Part shown: piece by piece, positions 56,881 through 64,000 of the stretch
Position numbering within the stretch: the first letter of the stretch is position 1
How the letters are laid out: the number at the start of each line of letters is the position of its first letter
Assembly (NCBI GenBank): GCA_002746535.1
Contig: NVWA01000004.1
Span: 63,400 to 127,399 of the forward strand
Source: Planctomycetota bacterium
GTDB lineage: Bacteria > Planctomycetota > GCA-2746535
Direction of reading: 5' to 3'
DNA: 64,000 nucleotides
Made by a program: the position numbers and the translations under genes
Notes under the pieces: generated by a model
Seen by the model: the letters and a program-made list of their open reading frames with translations, nothing else
What the model was told of the DNA's origin: nothing
Databases searched by the model: none

Positions 56881-56941
56881 ATATAGTTAACTAAATAGTT
56901 CTCGTTAATATCTATAAAAAAGCAATTTTAATTAACTATAT
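56881..56941. promoter_or_regulatory. Inverted repeat between AraC regulator and dioxygenase
   Basis: ATATAGTTAA (56881-56890) and TTAACTATAT (56932-56941) are exact reverse complements, with partial match beyond (14 of 16). The right arm lies directly before the GGAG ribosome site of the dioxygenase gene, where a bound regulator would block or activate transcription. Confidence 0.45.
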
Positions 56942-56953
56942 TGGAGATGCCCA

Positions 56954-57775
56954 ATGAATGTACATGCAAATGACGTAAATCCCTCTCATAAAACCCAGTT
57001 TATGGAAGACGGATTCCTAGTCGTAGAAGGTTTACTCAGTGCGGATGAAATCAAACAAATTCAATCGGGCGCCGACAATGTGATTGAGCATAGGAAAAAC
57101 CCCAATACTGTTGCTGAATGGTTGAAGCTGGGTTATTTGAGTCAGTGGGGAGTATTTAGTGAGCATATTGCGATGTCTGATGCAGGCGAACCATTCCAAT
57201 CATTGGTCGAGGAAAATACTCGAGCAGCGGAAATCGCCTCGTATTTATTTGACGAACCAGTCGAACAAGGCAGTGGTATGAACATGCAGGTCATGTATGG
57301 TGGATGCGGTTGTCGACAAGGTTGGCACCAAGATCATTGGCCTAAAAGTCCTGATCATCGATGGATCAATTGTATGTATTACCTTAATGACATGACTGAT
57401 CAAAATGGTAGCCTCCTCTTAATTCCTGGCAGTCACAAACGACCATTATTAAAACGAATGCAGGATTACGGACCTGTACCTGGGTCTGTTAGAGTACTCT
57501 GTCCGGCGGGCACAGGAGTTTTCTTTTACATGTCAATGCTGCATGCTGCTGACGAAAACTATACGAATGAAACACGTCGAGGCATTAAAACGCAATACAA
57601 TCATCCTAAGTACACAGAGGATTGTGAAATTCATGAGCAACATTATTCAAGAGGGATTCGACGTGGCAATGGCCCTGTATCAAATGAACCTTCTAAAAAT
57701 GGTAGCTACTGGTTTCAGGAATGGGATCCTGAATATTTACCAAATAAGATCCAGAGTCAACTCGTCGCCCAATAA
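56954..57775 (+). CDS. Phytanoyl-CoA dioxygenase (PhyH) family protein
   Basis: A 273-residue Fe(II)/2-oxoglutarate oxygenase, cytoplasmic. The iron ligands are HQD (His125, Asp127) in GWHQDHWP and His197 in SMLHAADENY; Arg208 or Arg209 would hold 2-oxoglutarate. The jelly-roll order and length are typical. GGAG precedes the ATG. The AraC regulator next door probably controls it. PhyH proteins hydroxylate many small molecules, so substrate is unknown; in this carbohydrate-rich setting a sugar-linked or amine substrate is possible. Confidence 0.9.
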   Translation: MNVHANDVNPSHKTQFMEDGFLVVEGLLSADEIKQIQSGADNVIEHRKNPNTVAEWLKLGYLSQWGVFSEHIAMSDAGEPFQSLVEENTRAAEIASYLFDEPVEQGSGMNMQVMYGGCGCRQGWHQDHWPKSPDHRWINCMYYLNDMTDQNGSLLLIPGSHKRPLLKRMQDYGPVPGSVRVLCPAGTGVFFYMSMLHAADENYTNETRRGIKTQYNHPKYTEDCEIHEQHYSRGIRRGNGPVSNEPSKNGSYWFQEWDPEYLPNKIQSQLVAQ

Positions 57776-58069
57776 TGAAATAGACACCTTGAGAGCCGTT
57801 TTAATCAGATTAAATTCACAAAAACTCCCCTCATTTTTAAGGAGGATGACGGTTCGACGCTCGACAGCTTGATGACGGGGTGGTTGTTCATTTCAGCTGC
57901 ATGTGGGACAGCTTTCTCTATTTCCGCCCAAAGGTTATGGCGTACACCGACTTGAACCCCGATTCGATATAGGTAAGATAAAAGTAAATATACTTAGCCT
58001 GTCCTTGTTCTTCACGACCCCGAATTGCACTGTCCACAAAACGAGTAAAAGCAAAACCCAAAAGAGAAG
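57776..58069. other. Region with a coding-like relic on the minus strand
   Basis: A stretch of higher GC that does not hold an intact gene. On the minus strand an open segment ending at 57805 reads GVQVGVRHNLWAEIEKAV and then HAAEMNNHPVIKLSSVEPS, which looks like part of a real protein without a start. The family is not recognised. A copy of the GCCTGTCCTTGTTCTTC motif is at 57997-58013. Confidence 0.35.
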
Positions 58070-58588
58070 TTATTTTTTAATAGTCATAATACGTATTTTA
58101 TTACTCAAGGAAACAACCTTAGAATCTTTAATATCTGCTGACTTCCCAACACGCTGAACAAGCATAACTTTCAAGTCATAAGCACCATTAAGGACAGTAT
58201 CTTCTTTGATAAATATCAGCTTAGAGAAGGATTCACCTTCTTTTAAAATGACTTTAATTTTCCTTTTACCTTTATGCTTAAGATTAGAAATTGAGCCTTT
58301 AAGAGCCATGTCAATTTTAGTGTCCTCTTTGGTAGTATCATCTGGCTTTTTAGTATTTTTTTCTCCCACATCAGGAACACCCGTCAGGCTAGATATCATA
58401 ATATTCTTGTTCATAAAATCGGTGTCATAAATATAAACATCGTCTTTACCGCTATTGATCAAACTAATTTTAAGTTTGATCAAGCCGTTCAATTGGCCTT
58501 TGTACTCAAACTTCATCGACAAATCATCTGCAATAATATTCGTATAAGAGACAAAGAGTGTGATTAATAAAATTAAAGCTGTTTTCAT
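58070..58588 (-). CDS. Secreted protein, partner of the HEXXH protein
   Basis: A 172-residue exported protein with signal peptide MKTALILLITLFVSYTNIIA. The mature part is strand-rich and Lys/Asp-rich (LKGSISNLKHKGKRKIKVIL), like a small beta-sandwich. Its first bases overlap the end of the gene upstream by 4 bp (ATGA-type overlap), so translation is coupled to the HEXXH protein. Function unknown. Confidence 0.68.
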   Translation of the reverse strand: MKTALILLITLFVSYTNIIADDLSMKFEYKGQLNGLIKLKISLINSGKDDVYIYDTDFMNKNIMISSLTGVPDVGEKNTKKPDDTTKEDTKIDMALKGSISNLKHKGKRKIKVILKEGESFSKLIFIKEDTVLNGAYDLKVMLVQRVGKSADIKDSKVVSLSNKIRIMTIKK

Positions 58589-59652
58589 TTATTTTCCTTT
58601 TTTTTATCGCTAGGGCAGGGACCTTCTTGAGCCTTGTCAAGTTTAGCACCTTCTGATTCACCATGATTTGTATCAGCATCATATTTTTTTTGTTTTGCTT
58701 TATGTTCTTTTTTCAGTTCTTCTATTATTCTAAGAAATTCTTTAACCAATACCGTTTGCGCCTTTTGCTGAGCAGCTTGTTCAGTACATTCAATTGCAAT
58801 CACTCTCAATTTATCTGTTTTCTGAGCAAGTTTTTTGGCCATCTCAATACTAATTTTTTTATGATTATTCTCGTGAAGCTTTACTTTTATTAGGTATCTA
58901 TCCCATTCTTTTTTAGCCAGACAACTACCTTTATTATAATCAGTCCATTTAGGGAAATTAAATTCATTCGTAAGGGATACGATCGGTTTTCTTAAAAAAA
59001 CTTCAACCTTAACCAACTTCTGACATGGCCCAGTACAAGTTTGAATAATTTCAACAGGGGTCTTTTTTCTAATACTATCATTACCATTGACGCTAATATA
59101 CCCGAATTGATTGGCTGCAAAAACATTACCGTCTTCATCCTCTGCCGTAGAGTCTTCTGGAATATTTGTCAATACATCAGCTAATGTCTTACCACCAACA
59201 GGATAATCAAAAGGATCATCGGGGTTTAATGTGAATTTATCGTGGCCATCAGGATTTTCTATTTTACAGTACCCAGGTCCAATAATATCCATGTTAAAGT
59301 TATTAGAAATGGTAACCGTGGTAGTCCCACATTTATATTTCATCGTAATATGAATCTTATAATAGCCTGGCTCAGACCATGTTATATTTTGGGTTCCGCT
59401 TGGCCCGCTAATATCAATACTTTGATTACCGGTACTACTTCCTGCAACTGTATTGGTTATTGTGATTTTACCACTAACGGCAACCCAAGCATCGTCGCCA
59501 TCAGAAACACTTCCTGACCAAGAAGCTATCGACCCATCATTTACACAACCTTTATCAGGTGTATGAGTTATGGGATTTATACCTGGTACCGAATAAGCAA
59601 AAGAAAATATTAAATTAAAAATAAGTATTGATAGTAAGTGCTTTAATTTCAT
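58585..59652 (-). CDS. Secreted protein with HEXXH metallopeptidase-like motif (DUF922-like)
   Basis: A 355-residue exported protein with signal peptide MKLKHLLSILIFNLIFSFA. Residues about 30-125 look like an Ig/PKD-like domain (ISGPSGTQNITWSEPGYYKI). The C-terminal half contains HENNH at residues 260-264 in YLIKVKLHENNHKKISIEMA, an HEXXH zinc motif in a setting that resembles DUF922 secreted peptidases. The C-terminus is a Lys/Glu coiled coil. It is translationally coupled to the small secreted protein gene downstream. Peptidase activity is inferred. Confidence 0.65.
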   Translation of the reverse strand: MKLKHLLSILIFNLIFSFAYSVPGINPITHTPDKGCVNDGSIASWSGSVSDGDDAWVAVSGKITITNTVAGSSTGNQSIDISGPSGTQNITWSEPGYYKIHITMKYKCGTTTVTISNNFNMDIIGPGYCKIENPDGHDKFTLNPDDPFDYPVGGKTLADVLTNIPEDSTAEDEDGNVFAANQFGYISVNGNDSIRKKTPVEIIQTCTGPCQKLVKVEVFLRKPIVSLTNEFNFPKWTDYNKGSCLAKKEWDRYLIKVKLHENNHKKISIEMAKKLAQKTDKLRVIAIECTEQAAQQKAQTVLVKEFLRIIEELKKEHKAKQKKYDADTNHGESEGAKLDKAQEGPCPSDKKKENK

Positions 59653-60086
59653 CTATTCATTCTCAAAGGGTTTTTAAAAATCGAGAAGTTTATTAAATTA
59701 TTAATGAATGTATAGACATTCATTAACAAAGGACAATACACCCCATTTTTTTAAGCATTCTTATTAAACAACTCAACCCACATGTTCACAAAAAAGGTAG
59801 CACAAGCTTACAGCCTTTTTTAAGAAGTCCCACACACATTCAAAAACAGCTAAGATGAACAACCAAACCTAATCTTCAAAATGCATTTAATTAATTGAAT
59901 TCCAAAAATCTCATAAGTGAAAAATTGGAATTTACTTTGCATGTCCATGCTCTTACTAAAGACAAGGCTTTGCAATATGCCCCCCACAGAGTTTTCTAAT
60001 GAAATTTTATTAATAATTTAAGGGGCGTAAATTTAAAGAACAGGCGTCTTTACTTTGATTTTAACATTTGCATCTGACACACCCAT
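59653..60086. other. Intergenic region with hairpin
   Basis: No gene in 434 bp. It contains the terminator-like hairpin listed next and a degenerate TTGCATGTCCATGCTCTT motif at 59937-59954. Confidence 0.45.
59790..59821. terminator. Bidirectional terminator-like hairpin carrying the GGTAGCACAAGCTT repeat
   Basis: AAAAAAGG (59790-59797) and CCTTTTTT (59814-59821) form a perfect stem with a 16-nt loop. The A and T runs allow termination from both sides. The 14-mer GGTAGCACAAGCTT (59796-59809) is identical to the one at 14203. Confidence 0.55.
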
Positions 60087-61094
60087 TCAGCCCCCTATTT
60101 TATACATCTCAGCTTTATTAACTTTATTTGTTGATTGATTTCGAAATTCAGAATAACGGTCATCTCGTTTTAGCCATAGGTTTTTTAAGGTTTCAAGAAT
60201 TTTCTGTTCGGGCTGATTTAAGATTGGCTTCAAGGCAAAACCTTTACTGCTGAATAGGCAGGAATAGAATAATCCGCCACATGTTATTCTAGCCCTGTTG
60301 CAGCTTCGGCAGAAAGGTTGAGAAATAGAAGAAATGAAACCAACTTCTCCATCACCATCCTGATATCGATAACGGCTGGCAACTTCGCCATAATAATTTG
60401 GCTCTACAGGTTCTAATAAATAATTTTCTTGAATTATATTTAATATTTCTTTCGTCGGAACAACAGAATCAACATTCCAGTCATTTATGTTTCCCACATC
60501 CATAAATTCAATAAACCGCAAAATAATATTTGTTCCTTTAAAGTATTCTATAAGAGGCATAATATCCTGATCGTTAACTCCTCTTTGTATTACAGTATTA
60601 ATCTTGATTGCTGAAAAACCGACCGCAGAGGCTTCATTAATACCGTCTAATACTTTATACAATACCTTTTTTTGCGAAGTTATCTTTTCAAATGTTTTAA
60701 CATTTAATGAATCAAGACTAACAGTAATTCGATGCAGACCTGCATCTTTTAGTTCCTCAGCTTTTTCTTTTAAAAAGTATCCATTCGTAGTTAACGATAA
60801 ATCTTTAATCTCAGGGATTTTTACTAGCTCTCTGATGATTTCTGGTAAATCGGGGCGGAGCAATGGTTCGCCGCCAGTAATTCTAATTTTCTGAACACCT
60901 AAATTTGTAAATAATTTGGCAACCTTCACAATTTCATCTACCGTCAGCCATTGTTTTTTAGACAAGAAATTTGATTCTGCAAAAGATATTTTATCTTTAG
61001 GCATACAATAATTGCAGCGAAAATTGCAGCTATCTATAATTGATATTCGCAAATCACGAAGAGGTCTTCCTCGTTTATCTTCCATCACACTCAC
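60087..61094 (-). CDS. moaA: Molybdenum cofactor biosynthesis radical SAM enzyme (GTP 3',8-cyclase)
   Basis: A 335-residue radical SAM protein. The S-adenosylmethionine cluster site is C-x3-C-x2-C at Cys23, Cys27, Cys30 (SCNFRCNYCMPK). The second iron-sulfur cluster ligands are Cys262, Cys265 and Cys279 in CRSCNRARITCGGLFYSC; an extra Cys272 replaces the usual TADG Ala. The C-terminal GG required for MoaA is present (KIGG). MoaA turns GTP into cyclic pyranopterin precursor with MoaC. No moaC, moaE, mog or moe genes are present here. It is the last gene of an operon with a MoaD-like protein at the front. Confidence 0.92.
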   Translation of the reverse strand: MSVMEDKRGRPLRDLRISIIDSCNFRCNYCMPKDKISFAESNFLSKKQWLTVDEIVKVAKLFTNLGVQKIRITGGEPLLRPDLPEIIRELVKIPEIKDLSLTTNGYFLKEKAEELKDAGLHRITVSLDSLNVKTFEKITSQKKVLYKVLDGINEASAVGFSAIKINTVIQRGVNDQDIMPLIEYFKGTNIILRFIEFMDVGNINDWNVDSVVPTKEILNIIQENYLLEPVEPNYYGEVASRYRYQDGDGEVGFISSISQPFCRSCNRARITCGGLFYSCLFSSKGFALKPILNQPEQKILETLKNLWLKRDDRYSEFRNQSTNKVNKAEMYKIGG

Positions 61095-61127
61095 TTTGTT
61101 AAATTGGTTGAAATTTATATTTTAAAT

Positions 61128-61502
61128 TTAAGCCATTGTTTTTGCAGTCTCAGCGCTAATGAGACGAAAAACAGCGCCACCTGGAATATTAAAAAATAAA
61201 GCATCTTTCATTCCGCCCTCAACCTCTCGTACACCAAATTCTTGAATCCTTTTCTTGGTACCTTCAAAATCTTCTGTTATAAGCTCCATCCAAGTAGAGT
61301 TTTCATATTCTTCTTCGGAAAGAGCATTTTCATCAGGTGTAATTCCCAATATTTGACCATTTGGGAATCTAAAACAGGAATAATTATCATTTTCCAACGT
61401 TTTGGTACATCCAAGTACGTTAGACAGAAATGCAACAGCTCTTACTCTCGACTCAGGCTTTACCGGCATCGAAAGCCCCACTCCAAAATCAACTTTTTCC
61501 AT
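61128..61502 (-). CDS. VOC-family (glyoxalase-like) protein
   Basis: A 124-residue cytoplasmic protein of the vicinal oxygen chelate fold. It reads RVRAVAFLSNVLGCTKTLEND, MELITEDFEGTKKRIQEFGV and GGAVFRLIS, the usual beta-alpha-beta-beta-beta order. Metal ligands are not clear. AAGGAAATTAA precedes the ATG. It lies between the BNR and MoaA genes, 33 bp before moaA. VOC proteins range from lyases to resistance proteins, so no reaction can be named. Confidence 0.8.
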   Translation of the reverse strand: MEKVDFGVGLSMPVKPESRVRAVAFLSNVLGCTKTLENDNYSCFRFPNGQILGITPDENALSEEEYENSTWMELITEDFEGTKKRIQEFGVREVEGGMKDALFFNIPGGAVFRLISAETAKTMA

Positions 61503-61555
61503 TTAATTTCCTTTCTTCTATGATTAAAATTTATATTTTAAATTTTTCAATAATT

Positions 61556-62647
61556 TCAAGACAGTTTTGCGAGCCTAACAGAGTAAATTGGCGGAAATGA
61601 ATTCCCAAGGCAAGTCCAAGAATCGCCACGATTTTCAGACAAATATAGATTTCCTGTTGTAGTTCCAAAAACCAGTAGGTCGCCACTAATATCAAGCGCA
61701 TGCCTGAAAACTAAATCAAAGCAGTTCTCTCTTGGCAGGCCATCTGTTAATTGCTTCCAAGATTTGCCACCATCTTCTGTACGGCAAACTCGTAAGGCAC
61801 CGTCGATCGCAATTCGCTTGTCATCATTTTCTGCAGGGATAACCCAGGCTGTATCGCCATCCTTCTCATCTACTGCCACTGCAAAACCAAAATAAGCATT
61901 TGCCGTTTTATCGGAGACATCATGCCAGTTTTTACCACCATCCTTACTATTAAAAATGCCACAATGATTCTGCTGCCAGAGCTTATCTGGCTCGTTTTTG
62001 CATTGGGTAACAAAATGAGGATCCTGACCAATTTCTGCATCTGGATTTGGAAGAAATTCAGCTTTCAAGCCTTTGTTGATCGGATGCCAGGTATTCCCCT
62101 GATCTAATGTTTCAAATACTCCAGCACAACTAATTCCGACTAACATTCGGTCAGGATTGATGGGGTCAAGAATAATAGAATGAATTGCTGGATTATCACG
62201 CCCCCCTCCAAACCATTGTTCCTGCCGCGTGGGCTGATTCCATAAACCAAGAACCAACTCAAAGCTTTCTCCATCATTTTTTGAAACAAATAAACCTCCC
62301 GGCTCCGTACCAATGTAGATTTTTTTATCTTCACATCGGGCATCAAAAGCCATTACCCATAGATATTTTAATTTAGCAGGAACGCCTTTTTTAATTTCTT
62401 CTCCATCAGGGTATTTCGGTGTCGTTATTTCAGTCCATGAACTACCCATATTTTTAGATCGGTATAACTTCTGGTCCCAGTGACCGTGATCTGCACAAAC
62501 CCAAATATCTCCATTGTAGGGATCAATTTGAGCATACGAAATATTCACACCCTTAAACGAGAAATTTTTAGTATTCCATTGACCAGATTCCTGTTGTAAA
62601 ACTAGTAGCCCTTTTCTTGTTCCTAAAACGATTCCTTTTACTGTCAT
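61556..62647 (-). CDS. BNR/Asp-box beta-propeller protein (sialidase-like fold)
   Basis: A 363-residue protein without signal peptide. Repeated Asp-box motifs are visible: RSKNMGSSWTEI, VSKNDGESFELV, ETLDQGNTWHPI, NSKDGGKNWHDV, RTEDGGKSWKQL, and LSENRGDSWTCL. They mark the blades of a WD40/YVTN/BNR-like propeller. Similar proteins lie next to MoaD/ThiS-type genes in several genomes (from memory of annotations), and here the ubiquitin-like gene is 21 bp upstream. No sialidase arginine triad is evident. The molecular role is unknown. Confidence 0.82.
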   Translation of the reverse strand: MTVKGIVLGTRKGLLVLQQESGQWNTKNFSFKGVNISYAQIDPYNGDIWVCADHGHWDQKLYRSKNMGSSWTEITTPKYPDGEEIKKGVPAKLKYLWVMAFDARCEDKKIYIGTEPGGLFVSKNDGESFELVLGLWNQPTRQEQWFGGGRDNPAIHSIILDPINPDRMLVGISCAGVFETLDQGNTWHPINKGLKAEFLPNPDAEIGQDPHFVTQCKNEPDKLWQQNHCGIFNSKDGGKNWHDVSDKTANAYFGFAVAVDEKDGDTAWVIPAENDDKRIAIDGALRVCRTEDGGKSWKQLTDGLPRENCFDLVFRHALDISGDLLVFGTTTGNLYLSENRGDSWTCLGNSFPPIYSVRLAKLS

Positions 62648-62668
62648 GTTTAAACCTTAAAAAGTTGT

Positions 62669-62941
62669 TTAGCCCCCGGATAGGGCCTGCATAATAAATA
62701 TATCGTCATTTGTATTAACTTTATCTGATAGCTCTACACGATCAATGATCATATTTTCGCCAATAAATATGTTGACATGTTGTCTTAATTCAAAACTTTC
62801 ATCAACGATATAGCTTGCAATACCTGGGTAAATTTCGTCTAAAGCAATTAGGATTTCCTTCACATTCCCTCCTTGAACGGTCGTTGGTTTTAATGTTGGA
62901 AAGAATCGCTCTAAATGACTTGTAAATTGAACTTCTGCCAA
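62669..62941 (-). CDS. MoaD/ThiS-family ubiquitin-like protein
   Basis: A 90-residue ubiquitin-fold protein ending in the diagnostic Gly-Gly (IMQALSGG), which would be adenylated and thiolated or conjugated. The start is TTG at 62941, with AGGGA 9 bp upstream; no ATG fits. It opens the operon with the BNR, VOC and MoaA genes and is divergent from the ArsR regulator at 63058. It could be MoaD in molybdopterin synthesis, but MoaE is missing, so a sulfur carrier or protein modifier role is possible. Confidence 0.85.
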   Translation of the reverse strand: MAEVQFTSHLERFFPTLKPTTVQGGNVKEILIALDEIYPGIASYIVDESFELRQHVNIFIGENMIIDRVELSDKVNTNDDIFIMQALSGG

Positions 62942-62987
62942 AGTTACTTTTCCCTGATAAAGAATTCTATTTGTGTTGAGGCAAAAT

Positions 62988-63048
62988 TATGTTATAATTT
63001 TATTACATATCAAGCAATTATGAAAATTAAGTTACATTATTATAACAT
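62988..63048. promoter_or_regulatory. Divergent promoter/operator of the ubiquitin-like operon and ArsR gene
   Basis: ATGTTATAAT (62989-62998) and ATTATAACAT (63039-63048) are exact inverted copies. The left one also forms an imperfect 22-bp dyad at 62988-63009. The right one lies 10 bp before the ArsR start. ArsR-family repressors bind such AT-rich dyads over divergent promoters. TATAAT-like -10 boxes overlap the sites. Confidence 0.45.
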
Positions 63049-63057
63049 GATATTATT

Positions 63058-63453
63058 ATGAATACGGAAGAAAATACATTTAAAGCCATTGCAGACCCAT
63101 CCAGGAGAAAAATTTTAAATTTTTTGTTGGCAGGGGAAAAAACTACGGGTGATTTATGTGAATTGCTTCCCCAATTAAATCGATGCACTGTCATGCTACA
63201 TTTAAATGTATTAGCCGGATCTAATTTAATCAAGATTCGGAGGCAAGGTCGAAATCGGTGGAACTCACTAAATTTAAAAGCATTTAATGAAATGATATAT
63301 TGGATTAAAAAGTTTCAAAGATTAATTGAACAGCAGGAAATAAAGGAATCTGAAACTTTGTCTGAAATGAAAAATAAAACTTTCATTTCTCAGGGACAAT
63401 CATTAAAACAATTTGCGCATAAAAATTTTGATAAACATTTACGATCGAACTGA
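63058..63453 (+). CDS. ArsR-family transcriptional regulator
   Basis: A 131-residue winged-helix repressor. The N-terminus FKAIADPSRRKILNFLLAGEKTTGDLCELL is the usual ArsR opening, followed by the recognition helix NRCTVMLHLNVLAGSNLIKIRRQGRNRW. The ELCVC metal site of arsenic sensors is absent; a lone Cys is in TGDLCEL. The C-terminal 40 residues are a charged tail. It is divergent from the ubiquitin-like operon and probably represses it and itself. The ligand is unknown. No clear ribosome site precedes the ATG. Confidence 0.88.
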   Translation: MNTEENTFKAIADPSRRKILNFLLAGEKTTGDLCELLPQLNRCTVMLHLNVLAGSNLIKIRRQGRNRWNSLNLKAFNEMIYWIKKFQRLIEQQEIKESETLSEMKNKTFISQGQSLKQFAHKNFDKHLRSN

Positions 63454-63821
63454 TATGTACTATCATCATCACCCCTCCCTATAAATCAGAATTCTTGGCC
63501 AAAATAATCTATTAATTTTTTATGCATTTGTTTCGCATCATTTATTTGGTGATACGAAATTAATCATTCCAATACGATAAACTATTGGTCAATGGAACCC
63601 TTAAACCAATTTTTCTGATTATTATAATTGGATATTTATCACGCTTAACATTGCTTTCAACATGTCATTTGATAACTTATCGGTGAAGCAGGGTAACCTC
63701 AATCGCTTGTCTATTTCTGTCTACATTTTCTTATCTCAATAATCAATGCGTTTTTAGTGGACAGAAAGAATAAATTAATATATTTAACAAATCTCGAAAC
63801 AGTTTAATTTAGGAATTAATA
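63454..63821. other. Intergenic region, no clear element
   Basis: AT-rich with no gene. It has a weak copy of the CGCTTGTCTATTTCTGT motif at 63704-63720. AGGA lies before the start of the next gene at 63822. Confidence 0.4.
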
Positions 63822-64000
63822 ATGAAAAAAATGCTAATAATACTTTTGATGATAGGTATGGTTGTCCAAGGCGCGCCAACGATTTCTAAAAAGCTAGTGC
63901 TTACCAAAAAAGGCGAAGGCGCAACCATTACATTTGCCGTTAGCGAAAAAACTGATATCGAAGTAGCTATTCTTAACTCGAAAGACAAGGTTGTTCGTCA
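63822..64000 (+). CDS. Secreted protein, N-terminal part (runs off window)
   Basis: An open frame of 59 codons to the window edge. AGGA lies 8 bp before the ATG. The start MKKMLIILLMIGMVVQGA is a signal peptide, and the mature part begins PTISKKLVLTKKGEGATITF and continues with a strand-like AVSEKTDIEVAILNSKDK, which resembles an Ig-like (FlgD-type) domain. The rest lies outside the window, so the protein cannot be named. Confidence 0.7.
   Translation, partial: MKKMLIILLMIGMVVQGAPTISKKLVLTKKGEGATITFAVSEKTDIEVAILNSKDKVVR

Noticed and set aside
57543..58157. Two plus-strand frames overlapping the end of the PhyH gene and its downstream region
   Set aside because: One is out of frame inside the PhyH gene, and the other has no start signal and no recognisable text.

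Overview
The window is AT-rich DNA from a Gram-negative heterotroph. The best fit is the Planctomycetes-Verrucomicrobia-Chlamydiae group, and within it a Lentisphaerae-like marine bacterium. The reasons are four formylglycine sulfatases, a string of unusual glycoside hydrolases, an ECF sigma factor followed by a FecR-domain protein, many secreted proteins and lipoproteins, and sigma-54 activators of unusual architecture. This assignment is inference; there is no rRNA or ribosomal protein here to fix the phylum.

Layout. 1-5.8 kb: the end of a sulfatase, a membrane-anchored FeeM-type (N-acyl amino acid synthase-like) acyltransferase divergent from a sigma-54 activator, a lipoprotein, and tRNA-Asn with a decayed tRNA-like relic beside it. 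6.1-14.2 kb: a small lipid or secondary-metabolite locus with a ketosynthase, an acyl carrier protein, a CrtI-like flavoprotein, an ECF sigma/FecR pair, and one protein that fuses a FeeM-type acyltransferase to a vanillyl-alcohol-oxidase-type flavoprotein. 14.3-23.1 kb: polysaccharide utilisation, with two sulfatases, a GH63-like enzyme, a GH106-like gene broken by one stop codon, an aldose epimerase and a solute-binding protein. 23.1-27.1 kb: heme O synthase and an M16C metallopeptidase. 27.2-32.3 kb: a giant surface lipoprotein. 32.6-35.9 kb: an SthA-like transhydrogenase and a tagaturonate-epimerase-like protein in one operon. 36.2-44.6 kb: a second carbohydrate region (propeller protein, GH130, a DUF4091/GH123-like enzyme, and an AraC regulator divergent from a sulfatase). 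44.7-48.2 kb: a second sigma-54 activator divergent from a second stand-alone FeeM-type acyltransferase. 48.2-51.3 kb: a secreted protein and an orphan DNA-phosphorothioation-associated methyltransferase. 51.9-57.8 kb: a GH42-like secreted enzyme, a lipoprotein, a triplicated 291-bp hairpin repeat, and an AraC regulator divergent from a PhyH dioxygenase. 58.1-63.5 kb: a secreted HEXXH protein pair, and an operon coding for a MoaD-like ubiquitin-fold protein, a BNR propeller, a VOC protein and a MoaA, divergent from an ArsR regulator.

The strongest candidate for an undescribed system is the FeeM-type acyltransferase set. Two of the three copies sit head-to-head with paralogous TPR/AAA+/winged-helix sigma-54 activators. 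Each of those two has a -24/-12-like promoter at almost the same distance from the start codon (41 and 42 nt). The third copy is fused to a para-phenol-oxidase-type flavoprotein and shares a 16-bp upstream box with the neighbouring ECF sigma gene. Together with the ketosynthase and acyl carrier protein this suggests regulated synthesis and oxidation of N-acyl amino acids, possibly N-acyl-tyrosine derivatives. The chemistry is inferred from family membership only. A second candidate is the ArsR/ubiquitin-like/BNR/VOC/MoaA operon at the right end.
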